From NCBI GenBank assembly GCA_017559845.1, contig JAFYQQ010000047.1, forward strand, positions 1 through 64,000: a DNA stretch of 64,000 nucleotides, in the 5' to 3' direction. Each line of letters opens with the position of its first letter. The stretch's first letter is position 1. The stretch comes from Bacteroidaceae bacterium (GTDB lineage: Bacteria; Bacteroidota; Bacteroidia; Bacteroidales; Bacteroidaceae). Shown in pieces: positions 17,275 through 25,724 of the stretch. A program made the position numbers and the translations under genes. Below the pieces are notes generated by a model. It saw nothing but the letters and a program-made list of their open reading frames with translations, had not been told where the DNA came from and made no database searches.

Positions 17275-18327
17275 CTATATCTTTTTAAATATGTGTTTAT
17301 TGTTGTTTTCTGTCGGATGTATTTCCTTGAATGTCTTCTTTCCTCTGGCGTAATATTGCCACAGGATGCTCACGGCGGTCTGTTCCGGCACTGGAGACAG
17401 CACAGCAGCCTTCAAGTTACGTTCCCTGTCGGCCACAAACTGCGGACGCATACGGAAGAAGTCTCTTCGTCCGCGCCATACGGCCAGGAAGGAGCCCCAC
17501 TTGCCCGTGAGCAGAAACTGCACAGATGCCAGGGCATCCAGCCAGAAGCGCACGCGCATGACGGTATCCAATCGTTCGGACGGCAGATTCTTATAGAGCA
17601 GCAGCAGGTTGTTGCGGAAGTTCAGATAGGTCTTGTGCGGACTGTCCTTGGGCAATGTGCCGCCGCCCACGTGCCACACCTTGCTTTGCGGCACACAAGC
17701 AATTCCGTATCCTCTGCTGCGCAAACGCCAACATAGGTCTATTTCCTCCTGATGGGCAAAAAAACGTCCGTCCAGTCCGCCTGCTTGCCAGTATGCCTCG
17801 CGTCTGATCATCAATGCCGCTCCGGTGGCCCAGAGCAACGAGGCCGGCTCGTCGTACTGCCCCTTGTCCTCCTCCACCGTTCCCATCACACGGCCACGGC
17901 AATAAGGATAGCCCCAGGCGTCAATGTATCCGCCGGAAGCTCCGGCATATTCAAACCGTGTACGGTCCCAATGGCAAAGCAGTTTGGGCTGGCATGCCGC
18001 CACATGAGGATTTTTGTCCATGTATTCCAGCAATGGCGAAAGCCAATCGGCACCCACCTGTACATCATTATTTAGTAAGAGATAGAATTCGGCGTCCACC
18101 TGCTCCAAAGCCAGATGATAGCCCTGCGCAAATCCGTAGTTGCGGTCAAGCACAATGCGGCGTACCGTGGGAAACTCCCGCTCAAGCATCTGCAAGGAAC
18201 CGTCGGTACTGGCATTGTCGGCCACAACGATTTCCGCTCCGGTGGAATGGCGCACCACATCAGGGAGGAACTCGCGGAGCATCTTCTCTCCGTTCCAATT
18301 GAGTATGACAACCGCAACCCTTTTCAT
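17275..18327 (-). CDS. Family 2 glycosyltransferase
   Basis: A 350-residue GT-A enzyme: VVILNWNGEKMLREFLP and IVVADNASTDGS bind the nucleotide sugar, YLLLNNDVQV holds the metal-binding Asp, and ATGAALMIRREAYWQAGGLDGRFF is typical of the rhamnosyltransferase-like GT2 subgroup. The C-terminal ~80 residues are basic and include amphipathic helices. In Bacteroidetes this gene often sits after mtaB, as here, with a four-base ATGA overlap. The acceptor is probably a cell-surface glycan; it is not defined. Confidence 0.88.
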   Translation of the reverse strand: MKRVAVVILNWNGEKMLREFLPDVVRHSTGAEIVVADNASTDGSLQMLEREFPTVRRIVLDRNYGFAQGYHLALEQVDAEFYLLLNNDVQVGADWLSPLLEYMDKNPHVAACQPKLLCHWDRTRFEYAGASGGYIDAWGYPYCRGRVMGTVEEDKGQYDEPASLLWATGAALMIRREAYWQAGGLDGRFFAHQEEIDLCWRLRSRGYGIACVPQSKVWHVGGGTLPKDSPHKTYLNFRNNLLLLYKNLPSERLDTVMRVRFWLDALASVQFLLTGKWGSFLAVWRGRRDFFRMRPQFVADRERNLKAAVLSPVPEQTAVSILWQYYARGKKTFKEIHPTENNNKHIFKKI

Positions 18328-19682
18328 TCTGATGTCTGCGGTTGGTTGGTTACTATCTCGCCCGTAAGCGCGTCATGAGCCTCATTCCATCCGCACAGGC
18401 GCACAGGCACAATGACGTTGTCGGGCTGTGACGGGTCGCACTTGATTTCCACACGGATGTAATTGTCTGTGAAACCATGAACCACCCCTGCCTGACGGCT
18501 GTGTTCCAGCAGCACCGGCCTCACCTGCCCCATGAAACGGGCATAAAAGGCATCCAGACAATGATCGCTCAGAGTAATTACCTGCTGGCTGCGGTCGTGT
18601 TTCTCCTGCGGGCTCACCGTGTGCGGTATGCGCAATGCCATGGTACCGGGACGCTCGCTGTAACTGAACACATGATACTGCGACACATCTATCCGTTCCA
18701 TGAAGTCCAGCGCATCGGCAAACAGCTCTGCCGTCTCGCCCCGAGTGCCCACAATGACATCCACACCGATGAACGCATCGGGCATCAGCAGGCGGACGTA
18801 TTCCACCTTGCGTGCGAAAAGTTCGGAATCATAGCGTCTGCGCATCAGTTTCAGCACCTCATCGCTTCCGCTTTGCAGGGGAATATGGAAATGGGGCATG
18901 AAGGCACGACTGCCGGCACAGAACTCAATGACTTCATCCGTAAGCAGATTGGGCTCAATGCTGCTGATGCGGTAGCGCTCTATACCCTCCACCTTGTCCA
19001 ACGCCTTTATCAAATCCAGAAAAGACTCGCCTGTGGTGCGGCCGAAATCGCCGATATTGACACCGGTGATGACAATTTCCTTTCCTCCCTGTTCTGCTGC
19101 CTCGCGTGCCTGCTCCACCAAGGAGGCAATACTGCCATTGCGGCTTCTGCCACGGGCCTTGGGAATGGTGCAATAGGTACAGTAATAATCGCATCCGTCC
19201 TGCACTTTCAGGAAATAACGTGTACGGTCGCCACAAGAACAACTGGGCATGAAGGTGCGGATATCTGCCGTCCTCACCGTATGATGTTCGTGCGCCACCA
19301 GCGCCCTTTCTTCGGGCATCATGGCCAGACGCTGACCGATGTACTCCAATATCTGTCCTTTCTGCTCGGCGCCCAGCACCAGGTCCACACCATCTATGGC
19401 CGCCACCTGTTCCGGTTTGAGCTGGGCATAGCAGCCCGTAACCACAACCAGTGCGCCGGGATGATGCTTTACCAAACGATGGATGGCCTGCCGGCATTTC
19501 TGGTCGGCGACCTCGGTAACGCTACAGGTATTTATGATACACATATCAGCAACCTCGCCTCTCTTGGCCGTCTGAACGCCCATTTGCCGAAGTTGCTGTC
19601 CCACTGTGCTGGTTTCTGCAAAATTCAACTTGCAGCCCAATGTAAAATAAGCGGCTTTCTTGCCTGCAAACAACTTATACAT
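18324..19682 (-). CDS. mtaB: tRNA t6A37 methylthiotransferase MtaB
   Basis: A 452-residue radical SAM enzyme that adds the 2-methylthio group to N6-threonylcarbamoyladenosine at tRNA position 37. Its UPF0004 domain has TLGCKLNFAET, NTCSVTE and VTGCYAQ (three cluster cysteines), then the radical SAM motif CDYYCTYC and a C-terminal TRAM-like region. The ATG at 19682 follows the promoter box TATCTTTG after only four bases, so the mRNA may be almost leaderless. It is the first gene of a four-gene operon. The t6A precursor enzyme gene (tsaC type) is also in this window at 59635-60210. Confidence 0.94.
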   Translation of the reverse strand: MYKLFAGKKAAYFTLGCKLNFAETSTVGQQLRQMGVQTAKRGEVADMCIINTCSVTEVADQKCRQAIHRLVKHHPGALVVVTGCYAQLKPEQVAAIDGVDLVLGAEQKGQILEYIGQRLAMMPEERALVAHEHHTVRTADIRTFMPSCSCGDRTRYFLKVQDGCDYYCTYCTIPKARGRSRNGSIASLVEQAREAAEQGGKEIVITGVNIGDFGRTTGESFLDLIKALDKVEGIERYRISSIEPNLLTDEVIEFCAGSRAFMPHFHIPLQSGSDEVLKLMRRRYDSELFARKVEYVRLLMPDAFIGVDVIVGTRGETAELFADALDFMERIDVSQYHVFSYSERPGTMALRIPHTVSPQEKHDRSQQVITLSDHCLDAFYARFMGQVRPVLLEHSRQAGVVHGFTDNYIRVEIKCDPSQPDNVIVPVRLCGWNEAHDALTGEIVTNQPQTSE

Positions 19683-19686
19683 GATG

Positions 19687-19694
19687 CAAAGATA
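19687..19694 (-). promoter_or_regulatory. -7 box of the mtaB operon, 4 bases from the ATG
   Basis: TATCTTTG then CATC then ATG. With the usual distance to the start site, transcription would begin at or next to the ATG. Confidence 0.65.
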
Positions 19695-19757
19695 ACATTT
19701 CTTTGCGGTTTATGCAAATTGGTTCACATTATTATTTTATGTTACAAAAGTTTTGTA

Positions 19758-19765
19758 TACTTTCG
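19758..19765 (+). promoter_or_regulatory. Near-consensus -7 box of the metallo-hydrolase gene
   Basis: TACTTTCG, one mismatch from TAnnTTTG, 32 bases upstream of the ATG at 19798. Confidence 0.45.
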
Positions 19766-19797
19766 CAGAACAACAGACCATACAACACACAAAAACA

Positions 19798-20712
19798 ATG
19801 GAAAGAAGATCTTTTTTAAAGGCATCGGCCTTGTCACTGATGGCCATGAATACAGGGATTGCAGAAGGGCAGACTGCCGCACAGGCCACTGCACAGGCAG
19901 GAGAGGTTAAAGTACGTTTTCTGGGCACGGGAGCAGCCGACTGGAACGGCCGCGACGACAGAGGAGAACTGAGACGTCTGTCAAGCATACTGGTGGACGA
20001 CAGCATTCTGTTTGACCTCACCGCCCACAACCCAGAGATGATACCATCGGGCATCGCCCCGCAAACCGTGTTCTACACCCACTCCCACGGCGACCACTAT
20101 CATCCTGAAACGGCGTTGAAACTGGGTGTAAAGAAAGTGTATCTGAGCCAAACCTGGTACGACATTGCCGTACAGGATTTCAAACGGGCAGCCGCAAAGC
20201 TGAAGGCGGAAATGCCCCAAATCATACCACTGCACGTTGGGCAACCCGTGCAGATTGGGAACCTGTCCGTCACACCGTTGCCGGCAAGCCACGCCACCGA
20301 GAAGTTTTATGAACAGACACTCATTTATCTGATAGAAAAAGCAGGAGTAAGACTCATCTACGCTACAGACACCGGCGGAATCCCCGCCGTAGCCGCCCGA
20401 CTGGCTGGCATAGACGCACACGACCGCAACGGCAAGCCCATCACGGGCCTCATCATGGAAGCCACAATGGGAATGGGGTACGATGACGACTTCCGCGTCT
20501 TTGCACATTCCAGTGTGGCCTGCGTCCACCAAATCGTCAGAGTCATCCAAAATGCCAAGCGCTACACCCCACCCGCAGGACAACCCGTCTACCTCACGCA
20601 CATGGCAAGGACAATGCACGGCACCCAGGCCGAACTGGACGCCTCGCTCCCCCAACCTCTCAAAGCCGCCTATGACGGACTGGAAGTCGTGTTCAAGTCG
20701 CCTATGACCTGA
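19798..20712 (+). CDS. Exported MBL-fold metallo-hydrolase
   Basis: A 304-residue protein with a twin-arginine-like N-terminus (MERRSFLKASALSLMAM) and an MBL core: FLGTGAADW, THSHGDHYHPE (HxHxDH, residues 95-100), PASHATE and IYATDTGG provide the zinc ligands. It resembles the PhnP/RNase Z-like branch. Substrate unknown. Its last 43 bases overlap the 3' end of the convergent kinase gene, so both C-termini are encoded by the same DNA on opposite strands. I chose the ATG at 19798 because it starts the export signal and follows the promoter at the expected distance. Confidence 0.85.
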   Translation: MERRSFLKASALSLMAMNTGIAEGQTAAQATAQAGEVKVRFLGTGAADWNGRDDRGELRRLSSILVDDSILFDLTAHNPEMIPSGIAPQTVFYTHSHGDHYHPETALKLGVKKVYLSQTWYDIAVQDFKRAAAKLKAEMPQIIPLHVGQPVQIGNLSVTPLPASHATEKFYEQTLIYLIEKAGVRLIYATDTGGIPAVAARLAGIDAHDRNGKPITGLIMEATMGMGYDDDFRVFAHSSVACVHQIVRVIQNAKRYTPPAGQPVYLTHMARTMHGTQAELDASLPQPLKAAYDGLEVVFKSPMT

Positions 20713-22241
20713 TACTGCCGCCAGTTCTCATCTTCGGCATAGAGCGTTTCCGAACCTTTGGGAACATGAACGACAATGTTCCCTGTATTGAATAATCTGA
20801 AGATCTGTTGGGGTTTGGGAGAGTGGTTATAGACATGAGTCAGGTTTTCGCATCCGAAAAAAGCAAAGCTTTCTATGGTGTGGACTGTTGCCGGTATGGT
20901 TATCTCCTTCATACTTCTGCACTCATAGAACGCAGCAGCACCAATACTTTCCAAACCAGACGGCAAAACCACCTCTTCCAAGGCCGTGCAGCAGGCAAAC
21001 GCATCTGCGCCAACCCTTTTTACGCCCTCGGGGATATGCACCTTTTTCAATACCGGACTATGATGCAGACAGCCTATTGGTATTTCCGTAATCCCAGACG
21101 GAAACGTAACGGACTGCAGATTCGGGCAAGAGGCAAAGGCATTTTTCCCTATTCCGGTCATTCCGTCGGGCATAAGAACAGAGGTCAATCTTTCATGGCG
21201 ATAGAAAGCGCTGTCCGACACTTGGGTTACAGTATATGTTTCTCCATTTATCTTGATTTGCTTCTCTATAACCACATCTGCTACACTTTCTCCCCCAATT
21301 ACGGAACAAGTCGCTTCCGCATCCGATGTAATGGTGTATTCCACATCGGCGAACATCCCCCTCCGTCCGTCTTCGGACAATGAAGCAGCCTCGGGCACCT
21401 GTTCCCTCAACACATATCCTCTCCAGAAGCACAAGGCCAGTACAATCGTGGCCACCAGTCCAATGGTGATTTTCCGGCTGTGCCGCTCACGCTTTAACAA
21501 GCCGAGGATTTCTTCCGTATCCCGGTAACGCTTTTTGCTGTCCTCTTGCAGACACCGCTCCATTATGGTACGGTACACCTTCGGCAACTTTACACCGGCC
21601 GAATGCTGCAGATATTTCAGGATTGTGCCCACACCATAAATATCTGTACTGACAGCCAGTTGCGCGGTGGAACTTATCTGCTGCTCCGGCGAACTGAATT
21701 CGTTTGTATGTCCAGCCGTATAATCATACTTGTCGGTGTAACAGAATCCCAGGTCAATGATTTTCACGTCATTGTTCACCTGAGAGAGCATGATGTTCTG
21801 CGGTTTTATGTCACAATGCAGAATGTGGTTGGCATGCAGACAGTTCAATCCTTCAAGCAACTGAATCAGTAATTTATCCAGATTGTACCTGTCTTTGAAA
21901 TATTCCGGATCCTGTTCCACCTTCCGGTCCAAGGTGCATCCGTTCACATATTCCATTAATATATAAGGTCCGTCTGCATCCATTACCAGCTTTTCATACC
22001 TGACCACGTTGGGATGAGAGACGGAAACGCCCGTCTCATACTCTTTGACAAAGATATTCCTGTATATGGGAGCAGAAGCATATTGGGACTTCAGCTTCTT
22101 CATGAAGAACTGCTTTCCGTCCACGCGGACAACAAATGCCGACGATGTGGCACCTTCTGTTTCAAGAGGAGTGATCTTTTCAAATGACGCCTTTCCGGTT
22201 ACGGCAGACTTGGGCAGAATGAAATCCGATGTTTCTATCAT
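20670..22241 (-). CDS. Transmembrane Ser/Thr protein kinase with extracytoplasmic BspA-type leucine-rich repeats
   Basis: A 523-residue protein. Residues 1-250 form a Hanks-type kinase: MKK (Lys48/49) for ATP, Glu67-69, LHCDIKPQN (142-149; HCD instead of HRD), DLG (163-165; instead of DFG) and SSPEQ for APE. A single hydrophobic segment at about 258-273 (ITIGLVATIVLALCFW) follows basic residues, placing the kinase in the cytoplasm. Residues ~300-505 lie outside and contain five or six LRR_5 repeats (VLMPDGMTGIGKNAFASC and similar). All catalytic residues are present, so activity is plausible. Its ATG overlaps the stop of the 190-residue gene. It resembles a receptor kinase with the usual domain order reversed. 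Confidence 0.88.
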   Translation of the reverse strand: MIETSDFILPKSAVTGKASFEKITPLETEGATSSAFVVRVDGKQFFMKKLKSQYASAPIYRNIFVKEYETGVSVSHPNVVRYEKLVMDADGPYILMEYVNGCTLDRKVEQDPEYFKDRYNLDKLLIQLLEGLNCLHANHILHCDIKPQNIMLSQVNNDVKIIDLGFCYTDKYDYTAGHTNEFSSPEQQISSTAQLAVSTDIYGVGTILKYLQHSAGVKLPKVYRTIMERCLQEDSKKRYRDTEEILGLLKRERHSRKITIGLVATIVLALCFWRGYVLREQVPEAASLSEDGRRGMFADVEYTITSDAEATCSVIGGESVADVVIEKQIKINGETYTVTQVSDSAFYRHERLTSVLMPDGMTGIGKNAFASCPNLQSVTFPSGITEIPIGCLHHSPVLKKVHIPEGVKRVGADAFACCTALEEVVLPSGLESIGAAAFYECRSMKEITIPATVHTIESFAFFGCENLTHVYNHSPKPQQIFRLFNTGNIVVHVPKGSETLYAEDENWRQYQVIGDLNTTSSPS

Positions 22242-22810
22242 AATTTATCAAATGTTATGCCATTCTCTCTTCCGCAGACATAATCCGTTGTGGGCATTCC
22301 CTCTCTGATCAGTCGGCTTAAAAACAGAGGTTCTCCATGTACGAACATGGAACATTGGAATATGTCTCCGGCCTCAAGTTTGCTGTTTATCGATTCAATG
22401 ACCTTGAACATGTCACGTCCCTTGTACTGGATAGTCACACAGCGGTCGGGTTTCCAGGTCAGCCTCACCATCTCGTCTACTGACAGATGGGATGTGTACA
22501 AATGTTTGTTGTTGATGAAATAGCTCTGACTTCCGGTGGTTCCGGTTATCTGCTCCAGGAAGGAGGCATAGTCCTTGAAGCCCGCGGTTCTGGCCAGGGT
22601 ATCAAGCGTAAGTATGCGTGGCGAAGATTCTTTCTGGTCAATCTGGTATCCCCAAAGGCGTTTCAGTGTTGTACTGCTGAGATGTTCATTTGTGAGGTTG
22701 TATACATAAATGGACAAAAGGTCAAAGTCACGTGGAGTGTTCATTTTCTTTCCCACTGTTTTCTCAACCGCTTCTTTAAGGCAATCCAGATATTTGGCTT
22801 CTATTTTCAT
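22238..22810 (-). CDS. 190-residue protein co-expressed with the LRR kinase; family not recognised
   Basis: There is no signal peptide or membrane segment. The first ~90 residues (KKMNTPRDFDLLSIYVYNLT, then LSSTTLKRLWGYQ and LDTLARTAGF-DYASFLEQ) match an N-terminal region shared by many uncharacterised Bacteroidales proteins and look helical, possibly nucleic-acid binding. The second half (YTSHLSVDEMVRLTWKPDRCVTIQYKG) is probably a small beta-rich domain. It overlaps the kinase start by ATGA, so a functional link, for example as kinase substrate or regulator, is a fair inference. It has its own TAACTTTG promoter box. Confidence 0.75.
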   Translation of the reverse strand: MKIEAKYLDCLKEAVEKTVGKKMNTPRDFDLLSIYVYNLTNEHLSSTTLKRLWGYQIDQKESSPRILTLDTLARTAGFKDYASFLEQITGTTGSQSYFINNKHLYTSHLSVDEMVRLTWKPDRCVTIQYKGRDMFKVIESINSKLEAGDIFQCSMFVHGEPLFLSRLIREGMPTTDYVCGRENGITFDKL

Positions 22811-22834
22811 TTCTCCTATGCTTGTTTACGGCTA

Positions 22835-22842
22835 CAAAGTTA
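22835..22842 (-). promoter_or_regulatory. -7 box of the kinase operon
   Basis: TAACTTTG on the minus strand, 24 bases upstream of the ATG at 22810. Confidence 0.65.
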
Positions 22843-23001
22843 ATATTTTTTCCGAATTTTTCCACCCTGGACGAGGCCATTACGTCCATTAGGATTAAAA
22901 AGGTTTAAGGGTGTAGGCAAAAAAGTTGTAAAAACACAGTAAAACATCCCACATTCTTTGAAAAAGAAGATTTTCTGCCAGTACTTAAAACGAAAAAGGC
23001 A

Positions 23002-23009
23002 TATCTTTG
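23002..23009 (+). promoter_or_regulatory. -7 box of the secreted LRR gene, 4 bases from the ATG
   Basis: TATCTTTG then CATC then ATG, the same 15-base arrangement as in front of mtaB. Confidence 0.6.
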
Positions 23010-23013
23010 CATC

Positions 23014-24849
23014 ATGAACACACGAAATTTGGGAAACACTATACGTTTTAGAAACTGGCTTTTATTATGCCACCTGCTTTTCTGCACCCTTACGCTCTGC
23101 GCCCAATCTGGAAAATGCGGAAAAGGTCTGCAGTGGAATCTTGCCGACAGCACACTGACCGTAAGCGGACATGGCGCCATGGACAATATGGATCCTGTTG
23201 GAGAAGTCTTCACCCCATGGTACAGCCAAAGAATGGGCATCAAGAGGATTGTCATCTCCGAGGGCGTTACACGAATCGGCAACTTCGCGTTCCTCGGTTG
23301 CGCATCCTTGGAATCGGTTTCGTTTCCGGCCAGCCTTTCAAGCATTGGCAGCGATGCGTTTTCGGGATGTGCCATGCTGCAGGAATTGAACTGCGGTGGT
23401 AGGATAGACAATATCGGCGATTACGCCTTCAACGAATGCCATGCCCTCAAGCGCGTATGCCTGCAACAGACATCGTTGCGCGAAATCCAGACCGGCGTCT
23501 TTTCCGGCTGTTCTGCCCTGACAACGGTGCGCCTTCCCGAAACGCTCTCATTCATCAGCAAGAATGCATTTAACAACTGCACCTCACTGACCGAGATTAC
23601 GCTTCCCAAAAACTTGGAAAGAATCGGAGACGACGCGTTCAGAGCCTGCGTTTCGCTGAAAAGAATTTCCTTGCCAGAAGGACTGCACACCCTTGGCTCC
23701 AGAGTCTTTGATGTGTGTGCCAATCTGGAAAGCGTTTCACTTCCCTCCACACTCAGATACATAGGCTATTGGGCTTTCGGCGCATGCAAAAGGCTCAAGG
23801 GCGACATCGTCCTTCCAGAGGGGCTGACCGAAATGATGGCTGGTGCATTCAGAGAGTGCGAGTCCATCACCTCCGTCACGTTCCCATCCACGTTGACACA
23901 CATCAGCGGCGATGTCTTCCAGCTATGCCGCAATCTGAAGACGGTCAGGTTTCCGTCCGCTCTGATAAGTATTGGCGATAATGCCTTTCGGGATTGCTAC
24001 CATCTCTCTGAGGCCATTCTGCCCGAAAGCCTTGAGCATATCGCCCCCAATGCATTCAGGGGATGCACCACAATGAAGCGTCTGCATTTGCCCGATGGCA
24101 TCAAACAAATAGGAGAATGGGCTTTTTGCGGTTGCACAATGCTGAAGAACATCAAGATTCCCACAGGTATCACACAGATAGAAGACGGAGTGTTCTCGTA
24201 CTTGATTGCCGCGGAAAACATTACTTTCCATGAGAACATACAGTCCATTGGCAAGCATGCCTTTCTCTGTTGTCCCTCGTTGTGCACGGTTACCATTCCA
24301 GATGGCGTAACCACCATTGGTTTCCAGGCTTTCAAGGAATGTGACAACCTGAGAGAGGTGCATCTTCCGAAAAAACTGGTTTCATTGGGCGAAGGGGCAT
24401 TTGCTGCCTGCTTCAATTTGAAAGACATATCACTGCCCGCAACCCTATCAGAAATGGGCATGGGTATATTCTGGGACTGCAGACTTATGAAGGAGATAAC
24501 CATTCCCGGTGAAGTGAAAAAGATTGCAGACTGTACTTTTCTCAATTGTTCTTCTTTGGAGAGCCTGACTATCAAAGATGGTGTGGAAACGATTGGCTCC
24601 AAGCCTTTCATCAACACAAAGGTTTCAACCCTTACCATACCCAAAAGCGTTTGCGTTTTGGATTCTTTCGCCTTGTCAGAAATGCTTCATCTGGACACTC
24701 TCCGGGTTGCTTGGAAAAAACCGCTCACCCTCCAGCCCAATGTTTTTGAGAAGACTCCCATGAAACATCTTCGTGTACCCCGAGGCTGTGCCGCAGCCTA
24801 CCGTCAGGCGGAAGTATGGAAAGAATTCAACGACATTTCTGAATACTGA
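23014..24849 (+). CDS. Secreted BspA-type leucine-rich-repeat protein
   Basis: A 611-residue protein with a signal peptide (WLLLCHLLFCTLTLCAQ), a short cap domain (GKGLQWNLADSTLTVSGHGA) and about 20 LRR_5 repeats of ~23 residues (IPEGV-x-x-IG-x-x-AF-x-x-C pattern). It ends in VPRGCAAAYRQAEVWKEF, the usual LRR_5 terminal cap, without a YDLNGRRV sorting tail, so it may be periplasmic, released, or carried by another route. The repeats are highly diverged at DNA level, unlike those of the gene at 28470. It is divergent from the LRR-kinase operon, with which it could interact. Binding partners are unknown. Confidence 0.88.
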   Translation: MNTRNLGNTIRFRNWLLLCHLLFCTLTLCAQSGKCGKGLQWNLADSTLTVSGHGAMDNMDPVGEVFTPWYSQRMGIKRIVISEGVTRIGNFAFLGCASLESVSFPASLSSIGSDAFSGCAMLQELNCGGRIDNIGDYAFNECHALKRVCLQQTSLREIQTGVFSGCSALTTVRLPETLSFISKNAFNNCTSLTEITLPKNLERIGDDAFRACVSLKRISLPEGLHTLGSRVFDVCANLESVSLPSTLRYIGYWAFGACKRLKGDIVLPEGLTEMMAGAFRECESITSVTFPSTLTHISGDVFQLCRNLKTVRFPSALISIGDNAFRDCYHLSEAILPESLEHIAPNAFRGCTTMKRLHLPDGIKQIGEWAFCGCTMLKNIKIPTGITQIEDGVFSYLIAAENITFHENIQSIGKHAFLCCPSLCTVTIPDGVTTIGFQAFKECDNLREVHLPKKLVSLGEGAFAACFNLKDISLPATLSEMGMGIFWDCRLMKEITIPGEVKKIADCTFLNCSSLESLTIKDGVETIGSKPFINTKVSTLTIPKSVCVLDSFALSEMLHLDTLRVAWKKPLTLQPNVFEKTPMKHLRVPRGCAAAYRQAEVWKEFNDISEY

Positions 24850-24969
24850 CACAGGAACCACCAAATGCAGTGTCCGTAAATGTGTATAAGCAACACTTTT
24901 TCCGTAGACACCTGTAGATTTGTTCTTTTATCCCTGTAAAAAAGTTTTTTGCCAACGATAAAAAGTTTA

Positions 24970-25053
24970 TCCCAAGGCTTGGGATGTATATACCAAGCTT
25001 TGGGATGTACGTTCCAAACCTTGGGATGTATGTCCCAAAGTTTGGGATAAAAC
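24970..25053. repeat. Four tandem 21-bp palindromic units
   Basis: Four consecutive units of exactly 21 bp start at 24970, 24991, 25012 and 25033. Each holds a near-palindrome such as CCCAAGGCTTGGG followed by ATGTA, while the third base pairs vary with their partner kept (AAGGCTT, AAGCTTT, AAACCTT, AAAGTTT). The block is flanked by AAAAGTTTA and TAAAACTTT, which pair with each other. No gene is involved. Confidence 0.8.
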
Positions 25054-25131
25054 TTTCACCACTGAGAAAAAACTTTTATAGCACTGTCCAAGAACAATTT
25101 AGGCACTGAGTTTCAGAAATGTAATCACTAT

Positions 25132-25328
25132 AGGGTGGTTCTAAAAATTATGTCGAGTTGATTTTCGTCCTTTTTTCGTGTGTGCTTTTGTAAGTTGAAG
25201 AAGGAGCATTGCGGGCGATGTGACTGATGAGACTTGACAAAATGACACCGGTAAAAGGCGAAAAGCGACCGAAACGGAGAACACCAGAAAAGGTAAAAAC
25301 TTATATCCATAATTTTTAGAACCACCCT
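25132..25328. mobile_element. MITE-like element, copy 1 (197 bp)
   Basis: It is bounded by 21-bp terminal inverted repeats beginning AGGGTGGTTCTAAAAATTAT and has no coding capacity. TATA flanks both ends, compatible with a TA target duplication. A second copy with the same ends and interior lies at 32758-32952. The interior has a shared block beginning GTAAGTTGAAGAAGGAGC. It is probably mobilised by an unrelated full-length IS with matching ends elsewhere in the genome. Confidence 0.85.
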
Positions 25329-25505
25329 ATATCTTATTCCAGTCCTTTGAGAAGGCTTTGTTTCACATCAGATAAAGCAAATAAAAGCAGGAGCAATTCA
25401 CCATTTTATACCATTAGAATCTGATATATACATTATATATTATATATTAGGGGAGAGAACAGGAAGCCTCTAACCATTCATCCTGAGACAGAAACACTGG
25501 CTCAA
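25329..25505. other. Intergenic stretch without recognisable feature
   Basis: AT-rich, with a TATATATTATATATTA run near 25427-25448. I see no ORF, promoter box or RNA in it. Confidence 0.4.
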
Positions 25506-25724
25506 TTACATCTCACCAACCAACTCTTGATACAAAGCGACAGGACCAAGATGCCACATTTTGGTATTTTCCACCTTAAGTTTCTTATATAGCTTTGAAC
25601 AATAGATTGTTTTTATAGCCTCAGTTATGTTCATGCCGTTGTATTCCACAAGCATACTGGCCAACCAACTGATTTTAGACGGCAATAACAGATGCAGATT
25701 GTCTTGGTTTATTTCCCCTATCAT
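25506..25724 (-). CDS. DUF3791 protein (second of the module)
   Basis: A 72-residue helical protein ([34 protein letters not shown]). It has the DUF3791 pattern of small proteins found beside DUF3990 genes in gut Bacteroidales. Its ATG overlaps the stop of the DUF3990 gene. Probably an antitoxin or accessory partner; this is inferred from constant gene pairing. Confidence 0.75.
   Translation of the reverse strand: MIGEINQDNLHLLLPSKISWLASMLVEYNGMNITEAIKTIYCSKLYKKLKVENTKMWHLGPVALYQELVGEM

Noticed and set aside
24970..25053. CRISPR array
   Set aside because: The 21-bp units are contiguous, palindromic and have no spacers; there are no cas genes nearby.
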